DNA of 64,000 nt, from contig OZ220699.1 in NCBI GenBank assembly GCA_965116565.1, positions 3,286,001 through 3,350,000 on the forward strand, read 5' to 3'. Below are positions 15,098-24,456 of the stretch, piece by piece. This DNA is from Bin87 sp965116565 (GTDB lineage: Bacteria > Chloroflexota > Dehalococcoidia > Lucifugimonadales > UBA3495). Position 1 is the first letter of the stretch. Every line of letters begins with the position of its first letter. A model generated the notes under the pieces. That model saw only the letters and a program-made list of their open reading frames with translations, searched no databases and was not told where the DNA came from. A program made the translations under genes and the position numbers.

Positions 15098-18000
15098 GTG
15101 CCCACAGCCCTGAAATGGGTCTGTGTCGCGATCCCGGCAGGGGTCCTGACCTCGCTGGCAATTCTGCCGGCGTTTTTCGCCTCCGCGCCCGCCGAGGGTC
15201 AGGAACCCGATCCGGAAGTCCTGCCGGCGTCCTTACCGGCAGAACAGACCTGTACCGATGACGTGAGCATCGATATGCAGGGTCTGTTCGACAGAGTCGA
15301 TTTCACGTTCAAGGATCCTCCCGACTATGCTGACGGCGACGACCTGGGGATCTACTATCAAATTACCAATTCCAGTTGTCAGGCTGTCGATTTGACCGTG
15401 GAGCTTCGCGGCTCGGTCAGCGACGCCACGATACAAAATACGGACAGCACCGACGGAGATGCCTGTCTCACCGGATGCACCATCGCCGCTGAGGGAATCT
15501 TCTACGGCAACGTGGGTTGGGATTTGGGCCGGCACCCCAACACCGACCGGGAGCACGTAGTCGGCTCCATCACCATCACCGGACCCGATGATTTCGTGGA
15601 CCAAACATCGTCCAACAACGCGGCGACTTCCGCCAAGTGGATTAACATAGTAAACGAGGAGAGTGCAACATCCACGCCCACTCCGACCGCCACACCCACC
15701 AGTACCCCGACGGCGACTCCCACCCCGACGCCGACACCAACCAACACACCCACGACCACTCCGACCTCCACGCCTACCAGTACTCCAACGCCGACTCCCA
15801 CGGCGACGCCCACGCTGACACCAACACCCACGCCAACCAATACCCCGACGGCGACGGCGACTCCCACCCCGACGCCGACACCAACCAACACACCCACACC
15901 CACGACCACTCCGACCTCCACGCCTACCGGCACACCAACACCGACTGTAACTCCCACGGCGACGCCCACGCCGACACCAACACCCACGCCAACCAATACC
16001 CCGACGCCAACGCTAACACCAACTCACACGGCGACTCCGACCGCCACACCTACCAGTACTCCAACGCCGACACCAACCAACACACCCACGCCCACTCCGA
16101 CTCCCGCGGCCACGAGCACCAATACCCCGACGCCAACACCCACGGCAACTCCGACCCTGGTGCCGGAACCCACGCAAACACCGACACCTACCGCCACTGT
16201 AACCCCCACGCCCACCGTCACTCCGACTCATACCGCCACACCGACGGCGACCAATACCCCCACGCCCACCTCTACTCCCACATCAACCCCTGTTCCGACC
16301 GGCACGTCAACTCCGACCTCGACTCCGACACCAACCCCGGCGCAACCACCGCAATTGGCATTGGAGATACCGAGGCAAAACTCCCTCGTAGGAGCCATCG
16401 GGGAGCGACTCACCATAAGAGTGACCATCAGCAATTCTGACGACGTGTCCCATCTGGCCACGGTCCAACTGCGCTACATGGGCGGAGGCACGCACGAACT
16501 GCTGGACGACGCCTCCGATGTGCCAGTCGCGGCCAATTCGAGCACTGGCGTCACGCTGGAGTGGGACACTACGGGTTTCGAGGTGGGCACTCCCCCATTA
16601 TTGTTGTCGCTGTCGTCTCCCACCGAAACGGACTTGTTGGAGGCGGTTATTTTCGAAGCCAGGCTGGTATCTGATGATGCCGTCTTCGTGCTGTTCAAAA
16701 ACAAGGACAATTCCGGCGGCATTGTCGGCCTGGTGTCCAAACCCTCCGTTGCAACCGCACCCATATACCCGCCGACCGCTACACCAACGTCTACTCCCAC
16801 ACCAACTGCCACCGGCACGCCCACCGCCACCCCGACGGCCTCTCCAACCCCGACGACAGCGCCGACTCCCTCGCCGACCCCGACGCCGACTAGCCCGCCA
16901 ATCATCGACGCTGAGATTGTCAGTATCGTCAGTAATCCACCAGGGGCCGCCGTACAGGGTCAGTGGGTGGAAATTTACGTCACGGTGGTCAACAACGGCA
17001 GCGGAGAGGTTGGAGTTCCGGTCCGATTGACGTTCCCATCACAGGACAAGCAACCGGAGACGATCAAGCTACGCATACCGGCCAACGAGTCCGCCACTGC
17101 AAACTTCACCTGGAAAACGCGCAATTATGCAGTTGGGCTGCATGCACTTGAGTCCGACCTGCTCCTCGACAACAACACGACGGCAGGCCGCACCGATGCA
17201 AATATAACGTTGAATCTGCTGGAGCCGACCATCTCCGCGTCCATAACGGGCTTCAGTGCATACCCTGAATTTCCGGTGGTGGGTGACGCCGTCGAGATCT
17301 CCGTGGCGGTAAAGAGCGAAGGCATCCTGCCTGCCAACTTGCCCGTTACGTTGCACTTCCCGTCCGGCATCAAGCAACCGGAGACCCGCAAACCTCGGGC
17401 AGAGCCGGGCGAAACCGTTTTTGCAAATTTCACCTGGCGGACCGGCAGGTACGAACCGGGGAATCATGCGTTCCGAGTGGCCGCGCCGGGCGTCGACCGA
17501 ACCTTCACCGTGGCCTTGGCAGCGCCAGTCGTGGACTTCAGGGTGATCCAAACTTACGGCCCCAATCCCGACGTGCCGATCATCAAGGGCGATCGCGTGG
17601 ACATATCCGCGTTGGTGAGAAATGAAGGGCCACAGGCAGGACGCGCCACCGTGCATTTGAGGGACACCCTGAGTGATCGGGTGATGTACACCAAAATCGT
17701 CTCCCTGGGCGCCCATGAGTCCCAGATGGTCGAGTTCAACTGGAAAACGTTGCGCTACGACTTGGGCGCTTACCGTCCGCAGGTCGTGGCCGACGCCCCC
17801 AACGACACTCACCGCGGCAACGACTTTTCCGATGTGGGATTCGTCAACCTGCTCAGCGACCGAGACCTCACCATCGGCTACGGTGGGGACGATCCAGCAT
17901 CGCGGTTGCGGCAGCCTCTGGCCAGACCGGACTTGCCGGTCAGTCCGAACTTCTCCATCGGAGCAATTTCGTGGACTCCCAAGGACCCGGTGGTGGGCGA

Positions 18001-19627
18001 CGCGGTCGAGATCAGCGTGGACGTTCTCAACCACGGGACACGCGCCGTCAGCGCTCCGGTTACCCTGCACTTTCCCTCCCAAGACAAACAGCCGGAAACC
18101 CGCAACCCGCGGGTCAACCCGGGCGCGGGCGCGACTGCCACCTTCACCTGGCGGACCAGCAGATATGAACCGGGGAATCATGCGTTCCGAGTGGCCGCGC
18201 CGAGCGTCGACCGAACCTTCACCGTGGCCTTGGCTGCGCCAGCCGTGGACTTCAGGGTAATCCAAACTTACGGTCCCAATCCCGAGGTGCCGATCATCAA
18301 GGGCGATCGGGTGGGCATATCCGCGTTGGTGAGAAATGAAGGGCCACAGGCAGGACGCGCCACCGTTCATTTGAGGGACACCCTGAGTGATCGGGTGATG
18401 TACACCAAAATCGTCTCCCTGGGCGCCCATGAGTCCCAGACGGTCGAGTTCAACTGGAAAACGTTGCGCTACGATTTGGGCGCTTACCGTCCGCAGGTCG
18501 TGGCCGACGCCCCCAACGACACTGACCGCGGCAACGACTTTTCCGATGTCGGGTTCGTCAACCTGCTGAGCCACCGAGACCTCACCATCGGCTACGGTGG
18601 GGACGATCCAGCATCGCGGTTGTGGCAGCCTCTGGCCAGACCGGACTTGCCGGTCAGTCCAAACTTCTCCATTGGAGCGATTTCGTGGACTCCCGAGGAC
18701 CCGGTGGTGGGCGACGCGGTCGAGATCAGCGTGGACGTTCTCAACCACGGGACACGCGCGGTCAGCGCTCCGGTTACCCTGCACTTTCCCTCCCAAGACA
18801 AACAGCCGGAAACCCGTAGCCCCCGGGTCAATCCGGGCGCGGTCGCGACTGCCACCTTCACCTGGCGGACCAGCAGATATGAACCGGGGAACCATGAATT
18901 CCGCATCGAGAGCCCAAGCGGCAGCACGACGTTCAGCATCGCCTTGCTGCCCCCGACGGTTGACTTCGAGGTGGTGGAAATCTATCCCCCGAGCCCGGCG
19001 CGCCCGATAGTAAAGGGCGATTGGGTGGAGGTCGCGGCGTTGGTGCGCAACATCGGACGTTATAAGGGCAAAGCGCTGATCGGCTTGTGGAACCGGACAC
19101 AGGACCGGCAGATGTACGAGGACAGCATCAGCCTGGAATCAGGAGAGTCAGCCGTGGTGGAATTCACCTGGAAAACGCTGCGCTACGAGATCGGAGAACA
19201 TCTGCTGCGAGTCGAAGCGGAAGCCGAACACGACACGGACGCGACAAACAACCACTCAGACGACATTCCGGTGCAAATCCTTTCTCACCGCGACATCTTG
19301 ATAGGCTTTCCCGACCACTACCCTGAGACGAAAAACCCCCTCGCCGCCTCGCCTCCGCGCATCACATCCGGAAACAAATCTCTGCTGGAGATTGCCGCCC
19401 TCGCCGTCGGAAGAGCGACCCTGATGTACCAACAGTTCACGTCATCGGCGGAACCGCCTGTTGTCGGAGGAACAGCGGCACTGCCACCGCAAGGCACGCA
19501 GCACGGCTACGCGCGCGAACATGAGCACCCTCCGTCGCCGCTTCTCTGCGCCCAAAAACAACGCCTGACTTTGGGGATACGATCCCGGGCGGCACAGTGC
19601 CCGGGCGTGTGGGCATTGGTTCGTTAG
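15098..19627 (+). CDS. Large exported Thr/Pro-rich protein with CARDB-like repeats
   Basis: 1509 residues. Start GTG 15098 is preceded by GAGGT; the N-terminus (ALKWVCVAIPAGVLTSLAILPAF) is a signal peptide. Residues about 45-185 form a first domain with several Cys. Residues about 192-417 are an unbroken Thr-Pro repeat (TPTPTATPT and variants), and a second Thr-Pro block covers about 555-600; such mucin-like linkers are typical of extracellular proteins. From about 418 onward come Ig-like modules of CARDB type (VVGDAVEISVDVLNHGTRAV ... FTWRTSRYEPGNH; KGDRVDISALVRNEG...), at least seven, ending near residue 1405. Two 238-residue blocks are almost identical. No LPXTG or C-terminal helix is seen; the last 40 residues look unlike the rest. 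Stop codons overlap those of the convergent gene. Likely adhesive or structural; no enzyme domain. Confidence 0.85.
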   Translation: MPTALKWVCVAIPAGVLTSLAILPAFFASAPAEGQEPDPEVLPASLPAEQTCTDDVSIDMQGLFDRVDFTFKDPPDYADGDDLGIYYQITNSSCQAVDLTVELRGSVSDATIQNTDSTDGDACLTGCTIAAEGIFYGNVGWDLGRHPNTDREHVVGSITITGPDDFVDQTSSNNAATSAKWINIVNEESATSTPTPTATPTSTPTATPTPTPTPTNTPTTTPTSTPTSTPTPTPTATPTLTPTPTPTNTPTATATPTPTPTPTNTPTPTTTPTSTPTGTPTPTVTPTATPTPTPTPTPTNTPTPTLTPTHTATPTATPTSTPTPTPTNTPTPTPTPAATSTNTPTPTPTATPTLVPEPTQTPTPTATVTPTPTVTPTHTATPTATNTPTPTSTPTSTPVPTGTSTPTSTPTPTPAQPPQLALEIPRQNSLVGAIGERLTIRVTISNSDDVSHLATVQLRYMGGGTHELLDDASDVPVAANSSTGVTLEWDTTGFEVGTPPLLLSLSSPTETDLLEAVIFEARLVSDDAVFVLFKNKDNSGGIVGLVSKPSVATAPIYPPTATPTSTPTPTATGTPTATPTASPTPTTAPTPSPTPTPTSPPIIDAEIVSIVSNPPGAAVQGQWVEIYVTVVNNGSGEVGVPVRLTFPSQDKQPETIKLRIPANESATANFTWKTRNYAVGLHALESDLLLDNNTTAGRTDANITLNLLEPTISASITGFSAYPEFPVVGDAVEISVAVKSEGILPANLPVTLHFPSGIKQPETRKPRAEPGETVFANFTWRTGRYEPGNHAFRVAAPGVDRTFTVALAAPVVDFRVIQTYGPNPDVPIIKGDRVDISALVRNEGPQAGRATVHLRDTLSDRVMYTKIVSLGAHESQMVEFNWKTLRYDLGAYRPQVVADAPNDTHRGNDFSDVGFVNLLSDRDLTIGYGGDDPASRLRQPLARPDLPVSPNFSIGAISWTPKDPVVGDAVEISVDVLNHGTRAVSAPVTLHFPSQDKQPETRNPRVNPGAGATATFTWRTSRYEPGNHAFRVAAPSVDRTFTVALAAPAVDFRVIQTYGPNPEVPIIKGDRVGISALVRNEGPQAGRATVHLRDTLSDRVMYTKIVSLGAHESQTVEFNWKTLRYDLGAYRPQVVADAPNDTDRGNDFSDVGFVNLLSHRDLTIGYGGDDPASRLWQPLARPDLPVSPNFSIGAISWTPEDPVVGDAVEISVDVLNHGTRAVSAPVTLHFPSQDKQPETRSPRVNPGAVATATFTWRTSRYEPGNHEFRIESPSGSTTFSIALLPPTVDFEVVEIYPPSPARPIVKGDWVEVAALVRNIGRYKGKALIGLWNRTQDRQMYEDSISLESGESAVVEFTWKTLRYEIGEHLLRVEAEAEHDTDATNNHSDDIPVQILSHRDILIGFPDHYPETKNPLAASPPRITSGNKSLLEIAALAVGRATLMYQQFTSSAEPPVVGGTAALPPQGTQHGYAREHEHPPSPLLCAQKQRLTLGIRSRAAQCPGVWALVR
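15671..16349. repeat. Low-complexity Thr-Pro coding repeat
   Basis: About 680 bases of degenerate ACN-CCN codons encode roughly 226 residues of TPTPT with Ala, Ser, Asn, Val and Leu variants. Longer units recur, for example the run ending in CCAACCAA(C/T)AC(A/C)CC. The degenerate third bases and lack of unique spacers show a protein-level repeat. The opposite strand is open and reads as Val-Gly repeats, which is a composition artefact. Confidence 0.92.
17454..18881. repeat. Tandem 714-bp duplication inside the CARDB-repeat gene
   Basis: Bases about 17454-18167 and 18168-18881 are near-identical head-to-tail copies with a period of exactly 714 bp (238 codons): CACCTGGCGG recurs at 17431, 18145 and 18859. 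Each copy encodes two Ig-like modules (VDFRVIQTYGPNP... and FSIGAISWTP...). Differences are scattered single bases, both silent and replacing, so the duplication is recent or kept uniform by gene conversion. Confidence 0.92.
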
Positions 19628-20934
19628 TGGGCGGGCGGCGCTACCGCGTCCCGCAGCACCTCAACCAGGTGGCGGGCGCGGCGTCCGGCGCCGTGTTCAA
19701 CCTGCTGTCGGCAGGACACGCCCATCACGGCAACCTCCCAATCGGGCTTGGCCTCGATGGCTGGGAACAGCGACAGGCCGCCGATCTGCATCGAGATGTC
19801 GTAGTGCTCCTTCTCGAACCCGAACGACCCGGCCATTCCGCAGCACCCCGCGTTGATCAACTCAGCCGCGTAACCGGGCGGCAGGTTGAGCATGAACATG
19901 GCGTCGCCGGTTCCCGAGATCGCCTTCTGGTGACAATGGCCGTGGAACATCACCTTCCTGCCCACATCAGTGAACTGCAGGTCAAGTTTCCCGGCGGAGT
20001 GGGCCTGAGCCAGGAATTCGTCAATGAGGAATGAGTTTTCGGCCACGGTCTTGGCTCTCTCGTCGCCGATGAATTCAGGATACTCGTCGCGCAGGGTCAG
20101 CAGGCAGCTGGGTTCGCACCCGACGATGGGGATGCCCCGCTCGGCGTAGGCGTAGAGCGCGTCGATGTTGGCGTTGGCATGCTCCCTCGCCTGGTCCAGC
20201 AGCCCTTTTGAGATCATGGGTCGTCCGCAGCACCCACCATTGACCAATTCCACCGAGTACCCGGCCGCCTCCAGTACCTCCACCGCCGCGATCCCGATCT
20301 CAGGATAGTTGTAGTTCATGAAGGTGTCGTTGTAGAGGGCGACCGTCCCATACCTGGCGCCGTGTCCGTTCTGGCCGCGCTCGGCGAACCATTGGGGCAG
20401 CGATTGGGACGCGAACGCCGGCTGCTGTCGCTGGGGCGCGATGCCCAGGAACTTGCCCGCAAGCGACTTGCCCAACCCGGTGCCGGCCAGCCAGTTGCTG
20501 ATGGGAGCGTACCTGCTGCCCAGACGGTTCAGCGCGTTGATGTTGGCAAACAGGCGCGAACGGAGCGGAACGCCGTGCTCCTTGTGGTAATGGTCCAGGA
20601 ACTCATACTTCAGCTTGGCCATGTCCACGCCGGACTCACATTCCGCCTTGCACGCCTTGCATTCCAGGCACAGATCGAGGGCCTGGTGTAGCCGTTGGTC
20701 GGTGATGGAACCCTCAGCGCCGTCCGGCATCCGGCCCGACAGCGCGGCGCGCAGCAGGTTGGCCCGCCCGCGAGTGGAGTGTTCCTCATCGCGCGTCGCC
20801 ATGAATGACGGGCACATCGACCCGTCCAGCTTGCGACATGCGCCCATGCCGTTGCACATCTCCACCGCGCCGGCATATCCAAAGTCCGCCGAGAAATCCA
20901 GCGACGTTTGCAGCTCAGTCGCCTGGTAGGTCAT
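19624..20934 (-). CDS. Fe-S subunit of a D-lactate / 2-hydroxyacid dehydrogenase (CCG-domain protein)
   Basis: 436 residues. It carries the two clusters of a ferredoxin-like domain (CNGMGACRKLDGSMC and CLECKACKAECESG) followed by two CCG domains (NGGCCGRPM near residue 240 and NAGCCGMAGSFGFE near 375) that hold a further Fe-S centre. This corresponds to the C-terminal half of YdiJ-type and related FAD/Fe-S D-2-hydroxyacid dehydrogenases, which feed electrons from lactate-like substrates to the respiratory chain. The gene overlaps the upstream FAD subunit by four bases (ATGA), so translation is coupled. Its stop codon overlaps that of the convergent CARDB-repeat gene. Substrate (D-lactate, 2-hydroxyglutarate or glycolate) is not decided by the sequence. 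Confidence 0.87.
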   Translation of the reverse strand: MTYQATELQTSLDFSADFGYAGAVEMCNGMGACRKLDGSMCPSFMATRDEEHSTRGRANLLRAALSGRMPDGAEGSITDQRLHQALDLCLECKACKAECESGVDMAKLKYEFLDHYHKEHGVPLRSRLFANINALNRLGSRYAPISNWLAGTGLGKSLAGKFLGIAPQRQQPAFASQSLPQWFAERGQNGHGARYGTVALYNDTFMNYNYPEIGIAAVEVLEAAGYSVELVNGGCCGRPMISKGLLDQAREHANANIDALYAYAERGIPIVGCEPSCLLTLRDEYPEFIGDERAKTVAENSFLIDEFLAQAHSAGKLDLQFTDVGRKVMFHGHCHQKAISGTGDAMFMLNLPPGYAAELINAGCCGMAGSFGFEKEHYDISMQIGGLSLFPAIEAKPDWEVAVMGVSCRQQVEHGAGRRARHLVEVLRDAVAPPAH

Positions 20935-22547
20935 CCCATAGCGAGGTTCTCGGTCATGGGCGGCGTGTCGATGATCTTGCCGGGGTTCATGATGCCCTGG
21001 GGGTCCCAGGTCTGTTTGAGCTCCCGGAATGCGTTGTAGATCTGATCGCCGAACATCTTGCGCGTCCAGACACCGCGCACGATGCCGTCGCCGTGCTCGC
21101 CGCTCATGGAGCCGCCGAACTCCTTGATGAGATCGGACACGGCGTCCCCGATGGACACCATCTTGTTAATGCCCTCCTCGTTCTTCAGACTGATCAGCGG
21201 GCGGATGTGCAGGCATCCCACCGAGGCGTGGCCGTAGTAGCCGGCCGTGGTGCCGTGCTCAGTAACAATCTCGTCAAACCGGCGCACGAACTCACCCATC
21301 ACTGACGGATCAACGGCCGGATCCTCCACGAACGGGATGGGCTTGGCGTCGCCGCGGGTGCTCATCAGCAGGCCGAGGCCACCCTTGCGGACGTTCCAGA
21401 CGGCGGCTTGCCCAGCGCGGTCCAGGATATTAACGCATGCGTAGGCCAGGCCAATGTCGGCCTTGAGGGCGTTCATCCGCGCGGTCAATTCGTCCTCAGA
21501 CTCGCCGTAGAACTCGACGACCAGCATCGCGCCGGGGTCGCCTTCGATGAACGACAGGTTGCGAGAGGAACCCAGGGCCTCGCGTCCTCGATCCAGCACC
21601 ATCTTGTCGATCAGCTCGATGGACGATGGATCGTGGGTCAGCACGCGGGTGGTGGCCTCGCTCGCGTCGAAAATGGTGCGGAAGTGCAGGATGGACAGCG
21701 ACGTCATGGTTGGGCGCGGCACGAGGTTGACTTTGGCCTCGGTAACCACGCACAGCGTGCCCTCGGAGCCCACCACCATGCGGGCCAGGTTGACCGGGCC
21801 GCCGTGCCCGTCGTCCAAAATGAACTCGTCCAGGTTGTAGCCGCTGACGCGCCGCTGAATCTTGGCGTAGGTTCGGTCTATCTCGTCCTTCTGCTCCCGT
21901 GCGATGCGGAGGACTCCGCGATAGATCTCCCCTTCCAACCCGCCGTCGCTCAACCGCGATTCCAGTTCGGCCGGCGTCAGTTCGCCGAGGTGGGCGGTGG
22001 AGCCGTCCGACAGGATCACGTCAAGTTCCCTGATGTGGTCGAGGGTCTTGCCGTAGATGACGGAGTGGGCGCCGCAGGTGTTGTTCCCGATGCCGCCGCC
22101 GACGCAGGCCCGGTTCGCGGTTGTGGGATCCGGCGCGTACTGCAGGCCGTGCGAGGAAACCTGTCGAGTGAGCTGTTCCAGGATGATGCCGGGCTGGACC
22201 CGCACCCACTGTTCTTCGGGATTCACCTCCAGGACGTTGTTCAGGTACTTGCTGAAGTCGAGGACGATGGCGTGGTTCACGGTCTGGCCGGCCAGGCTCG
22301 TGCCGCCGGAACGGGGCAAGACGGGGATGCCTTCCCGAGCGCCAAATTCCACCACCGCCTGAACGTCGGCAGCGTTGCGGGGGATGACGACGCCAACCGG
22401 CTCCATCTGATAGATGCTGGCGTCGGTGCTGTACAGCAGGCGCGAGTAGGGATCGAACCGCACCTCGCCGTCCACACGGCGACCCAGTTCGTCGGCGATC
22501 TCCTGCCGCTCACGTCCCCTGACCCTGCGCTCCATTACCGTTGCCAT
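20931..22547 (-). CDS. FAD-binding subunit of a D-lactate / 2-hydroxyacid dehydrogenase
   Basis: 538 residues. The FAD-binding PCMH domain is visible (GVVIPRNAADVQAVVEFGAR, VLPRSGGTSLAGQTV, CVGGGIGNNTCGAHSVIYG, VVGSEGTLCVVTEAKVNLV), and the C-terminal substrate domain ends in SGEHGDGIVRG ... TWDPQGIMNPGKI, the metal/FAD-site signature of the GlcD/DLD family. The final PPMTEN is also found at the junction to the Fe-S part in fused YdiJ-type enzymes. ATG 22547 has AGGAGG upstream. It oxidises a D-2-hydroxyacid to the keto acid and passes electrons to the Fe-S partner encoded immediately downstream. Confidence 0.9.
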   Translation of the reverse strand: MATVMERRVRGRERQEIADELGRRVDGEVRFDPYSRLLYSTDASIYQMEPVGVVIPRNAADVQAVVEFGAREGIPVLPRSGGTSLAGQTVNHAIVLDFSKYLNNVLEVNPEEQWVRVQPGIILEQLTRQVSSHGLQYAPDPTTANRACVGGGIGNNTCGAHSVIYGKTLDHIRELDVILSDGSTAHLGELTPAELESRLSDGGLEGEIYRGVLRIAREQKDEIDRTYAKIQRRVSGYNLDEFILDDGHGGPVNLARMVVGSEGTLCVVTEAKVNLVPRPTMTSLSILHFRTIFDASEATTRVLTHDPSSIELIDKMVLDRGREALGSSRNLSFIEGDPGAMLVVEFYGESEDELTARMNALKADIGLAYACVNILDRAGQAAVWNVRKGGLGLLMSTRGDAKPIPFVEDPAVDPSVMGEFVRRFDEIVTEHGTTAGYYGHASVGCLHIRPLISLKNEEGINKMVSIGDAVSDLIKEFGGSMSGEHGDGIVRGVWTRKMFGDQIYNAFRELKQTWDPQGIMNPGKIIDTPPMTENLAMG

Positions 22548-22716
22548 TGCAAATCCTCCTGCGGTACGTCCGATGGACGCGGGATAGCCTAACCCACCGC
22601 GACGACAGGGGCAACTTGCAGCCGCCGGCCGGACCCAACAGCCAGGCCCAGGAGGGAAAAACCGTTCAGATCGTCGGCATGGCCCTTCGCCTTTATCAAC
22701 CGGTAGGCGGATGAAC

Positions 22717-24231
22717 CTACTGGCCGTAGCCGGGCAGGGCGTCCACGTTTTCCAACAGGTCGAGAACCAGGGCGGTCGCGTCTCCGAGCAGGCTGGGGTT
22801 GATGTGTTCCATCGTGTCGGCGGGCGAGTTGATGCGGGAAAGGTCGTCGGACAGGAGAAAGACCACGGGAACCCAGGCTTGGCGGAAGTTGGCGTGGTCG
22901 CTGCCTCCGCCGCCCCGGGCGCTCACCTCCAACGCGATGTCCTCCCGAGCAGCGGTCTCCCTAACGTGGCCCACCGCCCAACGGTCGCCCGACACCACCA
23001 GGCCGTCTCCGGAACCCACGGAGTCCAGGTTGACCATCAGGTAGATTACCGACAACTCCTCCGGTGAAAGGCTCTCCACGTAGTGCTCGCTGCCGTGCAG
23101 CCCCGTTTCCTCGGAACCGAAGGCGATAAACCGCAGGGTAAACGGAAATGAACGGCCCTCCAGCCGTTCCGCCACCGCCAGCAGGGCGGCCACTCCCGAG
23201 GAATTGTCTGATGCGCCTACTGAGTTGGGCACGGTATCGTAGTGCGCGCCCACCACGATAACGCCGTCGCCGGCTCCCGGCAGCTCTGCGATCACATTGC
23301 GCGAGGGAACGGCATCGTCTTCAACGACGACGGTGCCCTCCACCGCCTCGCCCGCCTCCAGCAACTCCTTGAGCCTGAGGCCGTCGTCTCTCGACAGGGA
23401 GATGGCGGGGATCGCACTTCGTCCGCGCAGGGTTCCCCTGAAATTTCCCTCCTCACGGTTATAGATGATGGCTGCCACGGCGCCGACATCATGCACCCGC
23501 GAGACTTTGTCGGCAAACGTGATTTCGCCGCGTTCGATCAGCGCGATCATCCCCTGCAAGCCCTCGGAGGGGATATCCTCAGGTCTGGCCAAGCCCGCCA
23601 AGGCCAGATTCGCCGTTACTTCGCCGTTGGTGGTTCCGGTCAAGGTGTTGGCATGCAGGTCGCCCGGCTCCTGCCCGGAGACGGTCAGGCTGGCCGCGGG
23701 TGAGTCCCACGCGAATTCCTGGACCTCGGCGCGGTATCCCAATCCCTCCAGCCGCGATACCAGAAACTCGGCCGCCGCCCGCTCCAGGTCGGTGCCACTG
23801 GTCCTGACTCCCACGTCCCCCGCTAACTCGGTGAGATACGCGAAGGCGCGCTCTTCCAAATGTTCCAGGTCGTCAAATATAGCGGAGCTTGCGGCTGACG
23901 CCTGTTCAGTTGTCTTGACCTCAGGCGAGGGCGCAGCTACGGCCGAGGCAACGGCAGGCTCCGTTGTTGCCGCCATCGTAGGAGCCGCAGGAACCGGCGT
24001 CGCGGTGGGCGCCGCCGTGGGAAGCGCGACGGCGGGTTGTGGCGTCGGCGCCAGGGTAGGAGTCGGCGGTTTGGTGAGTGCGACCGCGGGTTGCGAGGCC
24101 GGACCGCTTACCCCCGTTGGTGGCGAGGTCGCCGGCGAGTCGGAGGAGCAGGCCGCGGCGGTGACCCAAAGGACGACCAACCCGATCAGGGCAGGGCCGA
24201 GCAGCCGCGATTTGCGGGGAATATTGGTCAT
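22717..24231 (-). CDS. M28 family zinc aminopeptidase, exported lipoprotein with PA domain
   Basis: 504 residues. Start ATG 24231 gives a lipoprotein signal (LLGPALIGLVVLWVTAAACSS) with Cys near residue 28. A Pro/Ala/Thr-rich linker runs to about residue 110. A PA domain follows (GMIALIERGEITFADKVSRV ... GAVAAIIYN). The M28 catalytic domain shows all five zinc ligands: His in GAHYDTV, Asp in GASDNSSG, Glu-Glu in GSEETGLHG, Asp in NLDSVGSG and His in DTMEHIN. It should release N-terminal amino acids from peptides outside the membrane, for nutrient scavenging. Monocistronic, divergent from the PhnD-like gene. Confidence 0.92.
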   Translation of the reverse strand: MTNIPRKSRLLGPALIGLVVLWVTAAACSSDSPATSPPTGVSGPASQPAVALTKPPTPTLAPTPQPAVALPTAAPTATPVPAAPTMAATTEPAVASAVAAPSPEVKTTEQASAASSAIFDDLEHLEERAFAYLTELAGDVGVRTSGTDLERAAAEFLVSRLEGLGYRAEVQEFAWDSPAASLTVSGQEPGDLHANTLTGTTNGEVTANLALAGLARPEDIPSEGLQGMIALIERGEITFADKVSRVHDVGAVAAIIYNREEGNFRGTLRGRSAIPAISLSRDDGLRLKELLEAGEAVEGTVVVEDDAVPSRNVIAELPGAGDGVIVVGAHYDTVPNSVGASDNSSGVAALLAVAERLEGRSFPFTLRFIAFGSEETGLHGSEHYVESLSPEELSVIYLMVNLDSVGSGDGLVVSGDRWAVGHVRETAAREDIALEVSARGGGGSDHANFRQAWVPVVFLLSDDLSRINSPADTMEHINPSLLGDATALVLDLLENVDALPGYGQ

Positions 24232-24456
24232 GTCACTATCGTACCTTTTCGGAGTTGCCCCTCTTACGACCCGCACAACCCGAAGGTTTCGTTGCGACTC
24301 GTTTTTGCCGCAGAAATGATGCCCAATCCCGATGGCCCGGCACAACAACACCGTCGGTTGGCAGTGTAAGGGCCGGCTGTTAGACTGGCGACGAATGAAA
24401 GGCAAGCAAGGAATCGGTCAGCCGGGACAGACTCAGGAACATCCGGAGGTGGCGAG

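Noticed and set aside
15502..15996. Open minus-strand frame of Val-Gly repeats
   Set aside because: It is the complement of the Thr-Pro repeat codons; the composition of the plus-strand gene keeps the antisense frame open by itself.
15671..16349. Possible CRISPR array in the repetitive 15.7-16.3 kb stretch
   Set aside because: Units are degenerate, in codon phase, without unique spacers or cas genes; it is a coding repeat.
17069..18895. Open minus-strand frame of 608 codons with apparent internal repeats
   Set aside because: Antisense to the CARDB-repeat gene; its repeats are the complement of the real ones.
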